From Notospermus geniculatus (lineage: Eukaryota; Nemertea; Pilidiophora; Heteronemertea; Lineidae): a stretch of DNA of 64,000 nucleotides. Positions 31,688 through 44,900 of the stretch are shown here, piece by piece. Positions within the stretch are counted from its first letter, which is position 1; every line of letters begins with the position of its first letter. The translations under genes and the position numbers were made by a program. The notes below the pieces were generated by a model. The model was given only the letters and a program-made list of their open reading frames with translations. It did no database searches and was not told the origin of the DNA. The DNA is taken from contig NMRB01000245.1 in the NCBI GenBank assembly GCA_002633025.1, forward strand, positions 411,683 through 475,682, in the 5' to 3' direction.

Positions 31688-32820
31688 TTATGGTGAAAGT
31701 GGTGAACGGGAACGGGATCTGGAATATTTCCTCACTGGGGAATATGATGGTGAACGACGTGTTCGTCTGTAAGGGGGTGGGGAGAAACTTCTGCTCCTGC
31801 CTCGTCCACGGCCATCTGGTTGGTCTGATTCGGAAATTGTTATGTAGGCAACCTCACCCTGAAATACAAACCTGTGTTGTGAATGTGAGTTGGTATTAAG
31901 TGTTGCGAGTTGTTATTATTCTTCCACACACATTAAGTTGGCATGGAGGTGCAACAATTTAGCATTTATCACGAAAATTATGATAGGTCATCTGAAGTGT
32001 AAACTACGAGTTACAAGAATTTTAGTATGTTCTCTGGAGTCAAAGCACGTTTCTGGAAAGACATTTTAAACAGTGCCATTCTGATTCAGCCATCAAACTC
32101 GACCCTTCAGCCCCTACATTTTAGAGGACACCTTACCTCATGTGATCTGAATTTACTGTCGTTCAAATTTTTGAGTGCGTATCTTGCATGGTCTGCCCGT
32201 GCGAATTCCACATAACCAGTGCCATCCTTATAGACATCAGTGTAGAGGACATCACCAGCCTCACGCATATGATCCTTCAAGTCTTGCCAGCTACCACTTG
32301 GTGGGAGACCTAATATAACAATTCAAAACATATACCGGTATGTGAAAGTTTTTTGTGAACTACAAGACAGGGCACTTAACTGTCTGATTGTACACCAGTA
32401 TTAAGTATACTAGTTACTAATTATGTAAAGTAGCCTTATAGCCAGGTGTCTTGATGCAGATTGGCATTTGAACACCAAGAACTTCATTAAACTGAAGATG
32501 TTGGGGTCAAATTGGGACATTTTTTGCATGGATAACAAATTCTGCTGTATACATACATGTACATATGTTCATGTACAGCAACAGCCATGATAGTGGGTTG
32601 AGATCATATAGACATGTTAGATTATTTACCTGAAACTTTGACACAATATTCTGGAGATCTGCGGCCAGGGCCTCTACCACGTCCACCACCACCACCACCA
32701 CCTCCACGGCCTCCAAATCCACCACGAAAACCACCACGTCCCCCACGAGGGTATTCAACTTTGAGTCGGCACTTGTCATATGGGCGCCCGTCCAGATCTT
32801 CAAGGGCATCTTTGGCATCC
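31688..32820 (-). CDS. Second SRSF1/SRSF9-type exon set (exons 2'-4'), exon 1 not found
   Basis: Three exons, 32630-32820, 32137-32309 and 31688-31858, match SRSF1 exons 2-4 in phase. Exon 3' is the same length (173 nt) as SRSF1 exon 3. Exon 2' encodes [20 protein letters not shown] and a longer glycine-rich linker with eight consecutive Gly. Exon 3' has [14 protein letters not shown] and [17 protein letters not shown]. Exon 4' has [12 protein letters not shown], a short RS tail ([25 protein letters not shown]) and a stop. Exon 2' begins with the same split Arg/Asp junction as SRSF1 exon 2, so it could splice to the exon at 52689-52858, giving 234 residues. Alternatives are a tandem paralogue whose exon 1 I missed or a retained partial duplicate. 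Frames are intact, so it is probably used. Confidence 0.85.
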
Positions 32821-35039
32821 CTGCAAACAAGAACAATGTCTGATGCATTAAAATATGAAGCTGAATCTTTCAACGGAGGAGGTGAGATACCAATGTCTAA
32901 ATAGACTGATCGTTACTAAATCATGCCATTGATCAAGATACATCAAAACACACCCAACCGAACCCTCAACTTTACTGTGCTGTACTGTAGGTCAAAGGTG
33001 TGGCAAACAATTCAAGACTTTTACCGGTTCGTAAGAACACCAAATCGGACCAAACTGGGCCAAAACTTTACAATCCCTGATCGGCTTGTGACGTTACTCC
33101 ATGGCACACAATGGAAATCCTATTTTTCGATGCGGCTTAGGCCTATTACGCTAATTAATTGGTGACCTTTTTTGGAAGTGATCAGGGATTCAAAATTCGT
33201 TCCCAAATTGGGACTCTATTGCACAGAATTATTCCACTTCCGAATGGCACGAGGTTTATGAACGATAGCTCCGCAACGGCTGGGTCAAATTTGACGAAAC
33301 ATACGTAAATGGATTCATCTTTCTTGCCGGTATCTATGGCCGGCGATGTTGAATGACCAAGCCGATTACGTCGATTAATTATCGAATTTTCAACGAAGGA
33401 ATTTTCAATTTTTGTTATTTTTGTTATTGGTGAAATGCTTATAAATGCCCATTGCATTGAATATGAGATTCAATACGATAACATACACAAACAAAAGAAA
33501 AAATTGACAGAAAAGTATGGAGAGTATTTTATAGTTTCATTAATCGTGGAGAGATGGCAGCACCGCATACAGCACGTTACTATACTCTGTTCCTAATTAT
33601 GCGAACAGACCACAGCTTATACCAAGATAAATGACCATATAAATGACCATATTGTCTTGTCTGATATAAATATCACTCTACTCTGAGTCGATAGAACCTC
33701 CATAGTCTTTTTTCACAACACTGCTATTTTTGGGGATGGTCATTTAAATTGATTTAGCTAGTTGGAGGCAACAACTTCAACATTGACACCCTGGCGTCAA
33801 CCTCTCACAGTACCTGTAGGCCTAGGTCTAACATGTAGGACAGGCTCTAGGATTTATCATCTCCAAACTAGACATTTCATTCCTGACTTTACCTCTAAAC
33901 ACATTTTGTCCCAGGACATAACATACTATCATCCCCAATAACTTTTCATCTCTGTACATTCTGTTCCCAAGGATAGGACATTTCCTCCCCATCAAGGACT
34001 TTTTGCCCCTGGCGATGCCTGGGCCTGAACACGTCATTTTTACCCATTTAAAGTGTGCTTTGATGCAAAAAAGAGAAATTATTGTGGTAGAACAGGTACT
34101 GTTGTGGAATGTACTTCAGATTTATAAAGGACCATGATACTACCACTTTTTGTCAACAGGTGGTGCCACTGACGGTGACTGCATGATCATTCTCCATGGG
34201 GCGTTCTCCATGCCTTAGTTTCGCTTCCGCCCTAGTGTTGGAGAATGTATATGCATAAGTGAATACCCTAGAAATCAGAGTTACTCTGATGGGGCAAGGT
34301 TGATAAGCAATAGTAAACACCATTGTCAATAGAGGTCTCCCTTAACTTTACCAACCAGGGGATAGAGAAGGAAAACAGTGCCCCTTTAATGGGGATTAAA
34401 GGTCCTTGGGGAACAGACAGAATGGCAGGGACAACGTGTCCTTGATGATTATATGTCTTCCTGGAATGAAAGGTCCCAGAGGCAGGAAGTCCTCGGAGAT
34501 GACATGGATGAGAAGTCAAGGGATGAACAGCTCTTGAAGCATTCGGACTAAATACCAAGGCAACATACACTTTGAATATCGCTTGATTGGAATAGTATTA
34601 TTCAAAGGGGTATTAAACTAATACATGTACTATGCAAGACAGTACAATCAAGCAATTCAACTGGTTCTAGATACACCGCGAAGCCAAACAAACAAGCTTC
34701 CTGCATATAGGCTCCAGGACAAAATTCGTCCCCATGGACAATTCATCCCCAGACAATTCGTCCCTGGACAACTCGTCCCCGGACAATTCGTCCCTTAGGA
34801 CAATTTGCCTCCGCTGAATTGAATTTTAAAGGTTGCTTCACTCAGCTTGGACTTTCTTTGTAGCTGGGACTCTGCACTATTTTTAGTCTTGGGGTCTGAC
34901 AGACAAGCAGAAGTGAATATATGACAATAATGACATATCAAGAGATCTCTCCATCATCCCTGAAATGTCTGATGCAGGGCAGTTTCAATGTCATCTTATT
35001 TTAATTCCTTGGGCAAGAAACCTAAACACTCAACACTTA

Positions 35040-35168
35040 TGGCCCGTTTCCACATGAGCGTTTCACGTCTGCGTGATGCGTCAAATCTTTTATTTTCCGC
35101 CGCTCTGCTTCCAAACAATGGGCGAAGCGTCAAAACGCGGCGTAAAACACTCTTGTGGAAACGGGCCT
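35040..35168. repeat. Foldback inside duplication unit 1
   Basis: Arms ggcccgtttccacatgagcg and ctcttgtggaaacgggcc pair; inner arms cgtgatgcgtcaaa and caaaacgcggcgt are weaker. Repeated at about 37095-37228 in unit 2. Confidence 0.7.
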
Positions 35169-35437
35169 TTACCTATTGCAGGTTTCAATGGATTATGATT
35201 ATGATAAATCTTCCTTTCATTGGCGAAAAGTCCTGGTTTGAATCGAATTGAGATGTCAGGACCTCCTTCAAAACAGCTCCAGATGGCGATGTATTGATTT
35301 CATGTGTGAAGTTGCTCATGATATTTCATGTTGGCAATCAAGTTGGCATTTCAATTTTTATGTTGCCATATTTGTTGGCATTGCAGCTAGACATGTCAGA
35401 AACAAGTACAGATTTGAGATGAATTATGAAGCGAAGA

Positions 35438-35560
35438 CATTGGGTCATATGAATAAAGAAGCAAAATGCTTTTACTTCAGATTTGTACAGCATTGCCTAG
35501 TGCATTTGTATTGCAAATTCAAGTAAAAGCATTTACTAGCTTTATTCATATGACCCATTA
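35438..35560. repeat. Foldback inside duplication unit 1
   Basis: Arms tgggtcatatgaataaagaa and tttattcatatgaccca pair, with gcttttactt / aagtaaaagc inside. The unit 2 equivalent is about 37377-37494. Confidence 0.75.
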
Positions 35561-35940
35561 TCTTAACTTTTACTTCTCTTTGATTACAAAGCTAATTTAT
35601 TAATCAAGATCTTCCACTTTTTCCTAAGTCCATTCTGGATGGATTGAAACCAAAAAGATGTACCCTGTGATGGTATTTTTACGTTAGGCCACACTTTTTT
35701 TATTCTTTGGTTTACGGGCCCGCCGACGTGGCGAAATGCCATTATTCCGAAAAAAAAATAAAATTGGGAAAATCAGTTTCTTTTATTGCCGCCGAACTTC
35801 AAATGAAGTCTTCTAAGAAAAAAACAAATATTAAATAAATGGAGTTGTTTTTATTCCCGCCGACCTTGATTTCAGCTGTCACGACTGCTAAAATCAATGA
35901 AACCAACTGACGTACGCCTATTTCCTGGCAGCGAGGAATG

Positions 35941-36022
35941 GGACGTCGGACTTGTGAGATGTCGGACTTGTGGGATGTCGGACTTGTGGGACGTCGGATA
36001 TGTGGGATGTCGGACTTCTGGG
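35941..36022. repeat. Minisatellite (gatgtcggacttgtggg)n
   Basis: About five 16-17-bp units varying around gatgtcggacttgtggg, lying exactly between the two 1.6-kb duplicated units. Confidence 0.85.
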
Positions 36023-36029
36023 GGGGAAT

Positions 36030-37635
36030 CACATTTCCTCCCCATCAAAGGACTTTTTGCCCCTGGCGATGCCTGGGCCTGAACATGTCATTTTTACCCA
36101 TTCAAAGTGTGCTTTGATGCAAAAAAGAGAAATTATTGTGGTAGAACAGGTACTGTTGTGGAATGTACTTCAGATTTAATAAAGGACCATGATACTACCA
36201 CTTTTTGTCAACAGGTGGTGCCACTGATGGTGACTGCATGATCATTCTCCATGGGGCGTTCTCCATGCCTTAGTTTCGCTTCCGCCCTAGTGTTGGAGAA
36301 TGTATATGCATAAGTGAATACCCTAGAAATCAGAGTTACTCTGATGGGGCAAGGTTGATAAGCAATAGTAAATGCCATTGTCAATAGAGGTCTCCCTTAA
36401 CTTTACCAACCAGGGGATAGAGAAGGAAAACAGTGCCCCTTTAATGGGGATTAAAGGTCCTTGGGGAACAGACAGAATGGCAGGGACAACGTGTCCTTGA
36501 TGATTAATATATGTCTTCCTGGAATGAAAGGTCCCAGAGGCAGGAAGTCCTCGGAGATGACATGGATGAGAAGTCAAGGGATGAACAGCTCTTGAAGCAT
36601 TCGGACTAAATACCAAGGCAACGTACACTTTGAATATCGCTTGGTTGGAATAGTATTATTCAAAGGGGTATTAAACTAATACTATGGAAGACAGCACAAT
36701 CAAGCAATTCAACTGGTTCTAGATACACCGCGAAGCCAAACAAACAAGCTTCCTGCATAGAGGCTCTAGGACAAAATTCGTCCCCATGGACAATTCATTC
36801 CCAGACAATTCGTCCCTGGACAACTCGTCCCCGGACAATTCGTCCCTTAGGACAATTTGCCTCCGCTGAATTGAATTTTAAAGGTTGCTTCACTCAGCTT
36901 GGACTTTCTTTGTAGCTGGGACTCTGCACTATTTTTAGTCTTGGGGTCTGACAGACAAGCAGAAGTGAATACATGTATATGACAATAATGACATACAAGA
37001 GATCTCTCCATCATCCCTGAAATGTCTATGCAGGGCAGTTTCAATGTCATCTTATTTGAATTCCTTGGGCAAGAAACCTAAACATTCAACACTTATGGCC
37101 CGTTTCCACATGAGCGTTTCACGCTGCGTGATGCGTCAAATCTTTTGTTATATTCCGCCGCTCTGCTTCCAAACAATGGGCGAAGCGTCAAAATGCGGCG
37201 TAAAACACTCTTGTGGAAACGGGCCTTTACCTATTGATTTCATGTGTGAAGTTGCTCATGATATTTCATGTTGGCAATCAAGTTGGCATTTCAATTTTTA
37301 TGTTGCCATATTTGTTGGCATTGCAGCTAGACATGTCAGAAACATACAGATTTGAGATGAATTATGAAGCGAAGACATTGGGTCATATGAATAAAGAAGC
37401 AAAATGCTTTTACTTCAGATTGGTACAGCATTGCCTAGTGCATTTGTATTGCAAATTCAAGTAAAAGCATTTACTAGCTTTATTCATATGACCCATTAAT
37501 ATCTTAGCTTTTACTTCTCTTTGATTACAAAGCTAATTTTTTAATCAAGATCTTCCACTTTTCACTTTTTCCTAAATCCATTCTGGATGGATTGAAACCA
37601 AAAAGATGTACCCTGTGATGGTATTTTTTACGTTA
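36030..37635. repeat. 1.6-kb tandem duplication, unit 2
   Basis: Same as unit 1 at 33985-35685 with small indels and a missing 118-bp segment near 37232. Contains the corresponding foldbacks at about 37095-37228 and 37377-37494. There is no N between the units, so this may be a true tandem duplication. Confidence 0.8.
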
Positions 37636-38269
37636 ACGCAAACAATCGCAGGAATTATCGCAGAATTGTCGTAAACTTGACGATAATCAGCGTTTTTTGG
37701 CGTTCACTTGTTGTTTTTTGCGACAATCTGCAATAATAGCTGCAACAATTTTCTAATTTTTAAACCCTGGCCAAACTTTACGGGTTTTCTGCCTGTGACA
37801 GCATCGTCAGTCGAGACCTTTAATTTGGGGTTATAAACAATATTTTGCGACGTGCGATATTTTGTGACAAATCTGCGGTTGCTTCGCGTTAAGTATGCGA
37901 CAGGGTTTAATTTTTTGAAGATTTCCAAAATTTCACGATTATACGCGACCGCCTGCGATATTATCACAAGGTCTGCGATAGATTGCGTAGATTTGCGACA
38001 GTACACCTGCAATTGTCTATCGCAAGGCCAACTGTCGCACATGTGAGAGGCTTGAGGGACGAATTGTCCTACATGTACATGTAGGGGACAAATTGTTGTC
38101 GTTTGGGATGAATTGTCTAGGGACAAAATGTCTGGGAACGAACTGTGCTCTAACCATACTTAGAACCTGATGAATGTGATGATTGCATGGTCTGTTCTGA
38201 AAAATGTCCTGGTGACCTAAAAATATGAAAATCATACCTTAACTTTGAGCCAGGCATCCAAACCATCCG

Positions 38270-39560
38270 CATCCAGCTCTACTGTAAATGTATCTTTCCA
38301 TCCATCCCTATGATCCTAATCCAAAATTAATCTATTACAGTAATCCAATGTTTGTATAAAGAGACTATAGAACATGTCCAATGGAGTGATTTCTCAATGA
38401 ATTTTCCTAAGACAATTCCTTGTTATCCTAAACGACCAAGAGTATCCCAAGGTCCTCTCCCAAATGAATCCAGTTTTATCCAAAATAAGCTTATTCATTG
38501 GTTGATCCTCAATGATTCCTTGACCTCGACCGATTCCAAAGAATCCTGTCTGAGCATTTTTGTCATGATTCAGGGAATAAATGCCACCAGGCATATCCCT
38601 GGTGGAATCGTTTGCCATCCCCAATCCTGACAAGCATGTATTTCATAAACTCAAGGATCGTCCAAATGATAAATTTGTGAGGATACCATTTCCAAAGAGT
38701 ATGGAGAGGAAACTGAATTTATCCCAAGGGATACTTTTTGGCTTGATAACCATCCCATTCTGATGCCATCCAGATCCAAGATTTGCCTAAGGGTACTGCA
38801 TCCAGATTCCAAATTTATCGAAAAATGACCCAACAATTTGATAGAATATCCCAGAATTATTTCATATCCATCTCCCAAGACAATTCAAGCAAACAACTAT
38901 AACTTGGTGCAAGAATCCCATGTTCCTTACCAGGTATCTCAATTACCCAGAGCAGAAGTCCAATACTAACAGAACTATAGAACAGCCCCATCAAGTTATG
39001 GTATCCCTTTAATTTTAATACGTCTTAAGCATATTATTACGTACAACAATAAGATGAAATATGAAGTCGATGAACTTGACCACAGCTCAGATGCATCTGG
39101 ATTTAAGCTGGGATAAAAGAATTTCAATCATATTAATCTGACCCATTTTCCTTGATGACCCCAAAGTTTCCCCAAAAGGCTATACTATTTAAATCTTTCA
39201 GAAACCAGGAATTTATCCAAAACCATGCTCCATAATTTTGCTTTTCCCCATGCTCCATTTACTTTTCCTGCTCCGATTTGGAGAAACCTTTTCTGCAGTG
39301 GGATCCTTGGTCCTCATCCTCCAGATTAAAGCCAGGATATCTAGATTTAATCCGGGATATGGAGCCAGCTCCAAGACGTTTTTTTCCTTTTCCATTTTGA
39401 TCCTATCCCCTGATTTTTAATTCCGACAATCCTAACAAGATCCCAATCCAGATCTGATCCAAAGACTGCAACCATCCCAATCCAAAATCCAGACATTTTA
39501 TGACTATAAAGACTGTTGTAAATCCTATCCAAAACTCCACTCCAAAATACAACCCTGAGT
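38270..39560. repeat. ATCC/AATCC-rich low-complexity tract
   Basis: For about 1.3 kb the plus strand is dominated by degenerate words such as atccaa, aatccca and catcc, with no period I can fix and no coding frame. Similar but shorter stretches recur at about 45880-46150 and 46700-46800. Confidence 0.5.
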
Positions 39561-40424
39561 AATAAATAGAAAATGAAAAGTGAATTAATAAATTAGCACA
39601 GGCAAGCATATTATTCCTCATCCTATAATTTATTCACAAACAAAATAATGAAGTGGCACATTCAAGCCACTTAAAAAGACAAGACAGCTATCCTTCTTTT
39701 CATCTTTTACAAGATGATATTAACAAGTCTTCCCAGAAGTAACACACACCATGAAGAACACCGATTGCAATTTTACACTTTATACTAAATTGGTACAAGG
39801 GGACTTCCGTGTTAATGTTTGCTGTAAAAGAACATGATTAGGTGAATTTTTGGTGGTGATAAAATCACTCCTAGTTGTAAACATTGCTGATGAACAGCAT
39901 TGCTAAACCTTCCATAGCTTCATGAGATGAAAGAACCTCTTAAGTAAACTGATAGCAGGTAGTTTCACCCAGGCATAAACATTCAGTCATTTCTCAATGA
40001 CTGAACTACTTTTATGATTAAACGTACCAAACATCCATATATTTTTCATTCTCCTGGATCCTACAATGTAATCATCCAGTATAATATTACTTAGTCAAGG
40101 GCTTTTCCAGCTCCAGTCCAAATTCCTGGATGAAAAGTACTGTTCCAATAACCAAGTGCCTTGATCATTCCATTAAGATGTACCATGCCGACTTCTAAGA
40201 AAACAATGAAACAAGAGGTAAATGTAACAGCACAGTTAACATACAATTATTCAAGTAGTGTAATTCTTCAAATGAAAGCACAAAAGGTTAACAAATCCTT
40301 CAAGAGTTAGACGAACCAATTACTAACACATCAAGCGGCAGGCGTGTGGCAAGAGATCATTCATGTGATGTTTCCTGGCACATTTTTACTCATCTCAAGT
40401 GACACACAACGTCACAAGTCTCAT

Positions 40425-40553
40425 TGGGTCGTATTCATAAAGCGGTACTATCATTAGAACCGTCTTAGGCCAGTTCCAACTACAGTGGTTGACCATACTT
40501 GGAACCGGCCTAAGACGGTTCTAATGATGGAACTGCTTTATGAATACGACCCA
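40425..40553. mobile_element. 129-bp foldback MITE
   Basis: Arms tgggtcgtattcataaagc and gctttatgaatacgaccca (19 bp, perfect) continue as attagaaccgtcttaggcc / ggcctaagacggttctaat, leaving a loop of about 35 bp. It is non-coding. Confidence 0.82.
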
Positions 40554-41711
40554 TTGTTTCCACAATGCATGTCAACAACTGCGTTTCATACATAAAGCCT
40601 TCGTGTTACCTTATCATACCAAACAAGTTAATCAGCAACAATTAGAAAAGGAATGCATCCAACTCTGTACACAATCACAGTACATCATCCTAACATCTGA
40701 AGTCTCTTATTACACAGAGAAGGTCCAATGGCCCACCATCAGTCCAACAACAGATTTCACAATGTTCTATTACAAGGTAGTCGAACGCCAGAGCAAAAGG
40801 AACATGTCCTTGCTCACATTCACACTGCACTTTTGACTTGAGCAGTCGTTTTGGGCTGTTTATACTGATGGAATAAGCTGGAACTGCTTTTCTGAACTTC
40901 TCAACTGCCATTGGAGAACGCTGACTGAGACAATCACCTACACTGCAAGAGAAAAAGAAAACAGAAACAGAAGATGAGTTATCGATTCATCATAAAATTA
41001 CAATGGATATGTCTGGCATTTACACTCATAGATCTTCCTCAGCCTTCGGGTTGAAGGTCCCAATTATCATTGTGATACATTTGGAAGTCAAGACCCGTAC
41101 CCTGGCATGGCATGGCTGCATTGATTAATGGTCAAGAGGTAGTTACCTCACTGCATTTCATCAATTCAATAACAACCTTGATTTGGCTGGTCGTGAATGC
41201 GACGTGTGTTGCCTGTCCCATTATGAACTTCTTCCAGTTCCATCAAGTGTCTATGACCATGGTCAGTCACATGACAATCGACGATCGTGATGCTGGTGGA
41301 ACCATCACTCCACTGAAAACTTGGCCCAATTTGACTTCTATCGTGAAAACTTCGCCAGGGGGAGCAAGAAACAATAATTTTTTACCTAAGTTTCAAAGAG
41401 CGAGTTCACTTCCTTTTATGTACACATTCACAGTATTCCAAATGAAACCCGCCCAACCCATCCCAGCAGGTGTTGTTCCCGCCGCCAAGCCCCAGGTGAC
41501 CATGGTGACGCAGCGCGCTGACCCCGATCAAGGCCATTTTATCATGTTTATAGGGTGCTACCACAGGCATGGTGCATGCGTGAGTGGGCTCTGACGATCT
41601 CGGGTGATCCATCCGTGCGTATGTACGCACAGGCGGGTCCCAATTGCGTACAAGTGCGTACAGACAAGGGGGTGGGGGGTCCGAAAATTCGGGAAATTGT
41701 GCGTACGTCAT

Positions 41712-41795
41712 AAATGGATGACCCCTAACCCTACCCCTGCCCCTGCCCCTAATCCTAACCCTCACACACCCTAAACCCTAATCCTAAATCCATAA
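41712..41795. repeat. Short telomere-like ccctaa/cccctg stretch
   Basis: Degenerate ccctaaccctacccctgccc and cctaatcctaaccctcacac words. It resembles degenerate interstitial telomere repeat, but is too short and irregular to be sure. Confidence 0.5.
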
Positions 41796-41999
41796 AAACT
41801 CCCACAAAAGCATCGTCGTAAAAATAAGGATCGTCGTAAAAATAGCCACTTCCAGTTTTTTTACCTAGGCGTTTTCTACGTTGGTTATAAGGATGGTGAG
41901 CGTAATTTCGCCTTGTTTAGGCGTAAAATACGCCAATACGCACACTATCTAAAGCCCTGATGTTCGGCTAAAGTCATTGCTAATGTGCGCCCTGGACAG

Positions 42000-44900
42000 G
42001 GTCTCATCTTTCAGGTACTGCTCCACATATGCAAGTTTTCTCAAGCAACTTGGCTCTCACGGGTAAGTCACCATAGTTGGTTTCCGCAGGACTGCCCAGG
42101 TGTCTACGCCTGAGTTGCCAATAGAGAGCCAACCTGTGGGAGAAAACTCTTTCATTGGAGAGTGGCACCTTCAGCAAATAGTCTATGCTACCAGAACATG
42201 GGTAGGAATCTCAGTTCTCATATTACAAGCCCATACAATGTACATTGCATCCCAGTAACTTCACTGACAAGCAATCGACAGCAGAAACACACGACTGTTC
42301 CAAGTAATGCATTTCATGGTATTCATGAAAACCGGGTCAATATGACACGCCATCTTACGGCGCTTCGAACGGCGCAACGTACATTTGCCAGTTCGGCGTG
42401 ATCACGCATCTGTTCACGTGAAAGTAGCCAGCTGACCAATCATCGAGCTACGATGTCTTGTTGACATGAGTGGGTCGATTACTAATTTATTTATGCAGAT
42501 TCTGAGCCAATCAGGGGTTGAGATGATTCATTATGATCGCACCTTCCACCCTACGAAGAGAATTTTCCCTGAACGGCGGTGGTTTCAGCGTCAGAAGGTC
42601 GGAAAGTGGGGTGTTCATTTCCCGCCAAAATTAGTGTGCCGTGGCGACCAAAATACTCCAATTTAACCACATCACGTACGTTTTATTGACAAAATCAAAT
42701 CGTAGGGTGGGCGATCAAAGTAAATAATCGACCTAAGTCATTTAATATACTTTGAAAAACGTTGATGAAGTGTCGAAAACTTTACACTGAAGTCGCAAAT
42801 TGCACTGTTTGCATAAATTAGCGAAAGCAAATATGGCGGCACATGAAATGTGGAATGGTTCGTACGGCCAGATCGATGACAGAATCCTCTCAAATTCACC
42901 TTCTGTTTTGCCGTGGATGAGGTTAGTGATTACAATCTTGTGCGAAATCATACCAAATGCTAGTAAATGTATGTATTAGTGCATCATTTTGTCTAATATC
43001 ACTGCGTTTTATGCCGGGCCCGGCGTCAAACATTCCGATCAGTGTTTTCTCACAGCCGCGACGCCGTGACCCAGATCACGTCGATATGCAAATGATCGTG
43101 AATGTAGCAAAATGTATCAATTCTAATGAGCACTCGAGAATGCGTCTTTGAACAGTCGTGCACTAGGGTCGGCAGGTAGAGCGTAGTTCAGGACTTGCCA
43201 CAGGCATGACAGGTTCGGTAGAGGTCATATGCCCACCCAGCAGACTGAGCATTGCGATTGTTGTTGCGGCCTTCAAAAGGGCGCGGCAGTGCAGTGACGA
43301 GTCGAGTGAGCAGGTCATGAGGTGAGTTGGCAGTGGCACTGCACTGAATCTGCTGAAAATGCACAGTTTGCTTGCTTCTATGACCGAAACCAATCACAAC
43401 CCACATTCCGAAGTCAAGGCCACCTTGATGACTGACATCTATACGGTTCATTTCTTAAATCTGTGGTGTACATTTACAACACGAATGTCAAAGTCAAGCA
43501 GAAAATCGGAATCGGTCAGCGGTTCAACACCACAGTCACAGAGATTTCCAGAATTTTCAATATGGCCGACTTTGGCAAATTACTAGACTGGTCCCCTGTA
43601 CTCGAGCCGCTCCGCTTGCACTCGGACGGTCTACACGAGGGTAGCGAATCAGTCTTGCAAATTATTAGTTCTAAAAATAATTCACGGGGGGCGCTACTAA
43701 AAACTACACTCTTTTCCAAGATTATTGGTCCTGCATATGAAATGTATGAGAGAAGCTGCTATTGGCCTAATCACCCCTGACTCTTCACATCCATCGCATG
43801 GAGCAGAATGCTCGTATAGTACCTTTGCAAGGAAGGACAACTAAAAGACCCTACCCACAGACCTGCTCAGCGCGCACAACTGTTCTCCCGCAAGCTGTGA
43901 CGTGTGTGTAATCTCACGCATTTCCCCAAAAGCAAGAAAAGCGAAGCTCTTCAAAAAAGATTTCCCATATTTCACAAAGTGCGTTTTCCAGCCGCATTTG
44001 CTGACTTATCGTCTGCTCAGGAAGGTATCAAAATCACCCAGTTGGCAGGTCTGTACCCAAGTAAAAGACCCTACCAAAGGAACAATGCCCGACGCGAACA
44101 TGGCGAATGCATGATTGTCCAGGGTGCCTCTTAATGTATAAGGCCAACAATGTTTTGACTAATTTGGTCCTGGGAAAAATTCCACACATTACATTACTTT
44201 AGGCTAGGCCTACCTGGAGCAGTAATTTGGGATCACTGGCGGTTTAAGAACAACTCCAAAACATGACTACAATTATTTATATCTTGGATTTTTTATTACA
44301 CCAAAAATGATGACTGGAATACCTACAGCAGACAAATTACACAAAAAACGTGAATATCATTAGGCAGACCGTATCTAAAACATAAATGGCACAAACCTGT
44401 GTTATCACAGGGAGAATGATCCAGCTGAAAATCTATATCAAGAATTGTCCAAAACACTGTCAGACTGTGTCCCTCTAAAAATGAAATCATGGTTAACTGT
44501 AGCATATCAAAGAAATCATATTTTCTTTGATATGTGACCCGTGAGAGCAAAATGAGTCAGAATGCAGTGGAAAGCAGACCCAAGATGATGCCAGAGAACA
44601 ATCACAGAAATGGACAAAGGCAAATTTCACAATAGGCAGACAATCCTGAAATCAACAAACCATTGGTGTCACCTTTGGCATGTTGGGTCTTCTGTGCGCA
44701 TTCTGACTGATTTTGAGTGTGACAGGTAACAATGCTATTATTAGGTTGTGACCATGATGATCCAAAACATCCCAATGGAACAGAGTGAAATCGATGATCA
44801 TTCAAACTGTAGTGAACTTGGTCTGGCCTCTTGGCTGTGAATTTCCAAAGTCTCGTACCAGTACCTGCTACCACCTAATAATCCAGCACCCACTACCCAA

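Larger units (their letters stand above)
33985..35685. repeat. 1.6-1.7-kb tandem duplication, unit 1
   Basis: Runs from tcctccccatcaaggacttt to about accctgtgatggtattttta and is repeated at 36030-37635 with roughly 97 percent identity by eye. It contains a minisatellite of ggacaattcgtcccc-type units (34728-34800) and two foldbacks (about 35040-35168 and 35438-35560). Unit 1 has about 118 bp (near 35180-35297) that unit 2 lacks. It is non-coding. Confidence 0.8.

Noticed and set aside
32614-32904. Plus-strand proline/arginine-rich frame
   Set aside because: Antisense of the glycine-rich linker in exon 2' of the SRSF1-type set.
33182-33345. Minus-strand frame beginning near DTGKKDESIYV, considered as the missing RRM1 first half
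   Set aside because: Only IYV matches RNP2. There is no GNLP, no RNP1 octamer and no donor in the right phase.
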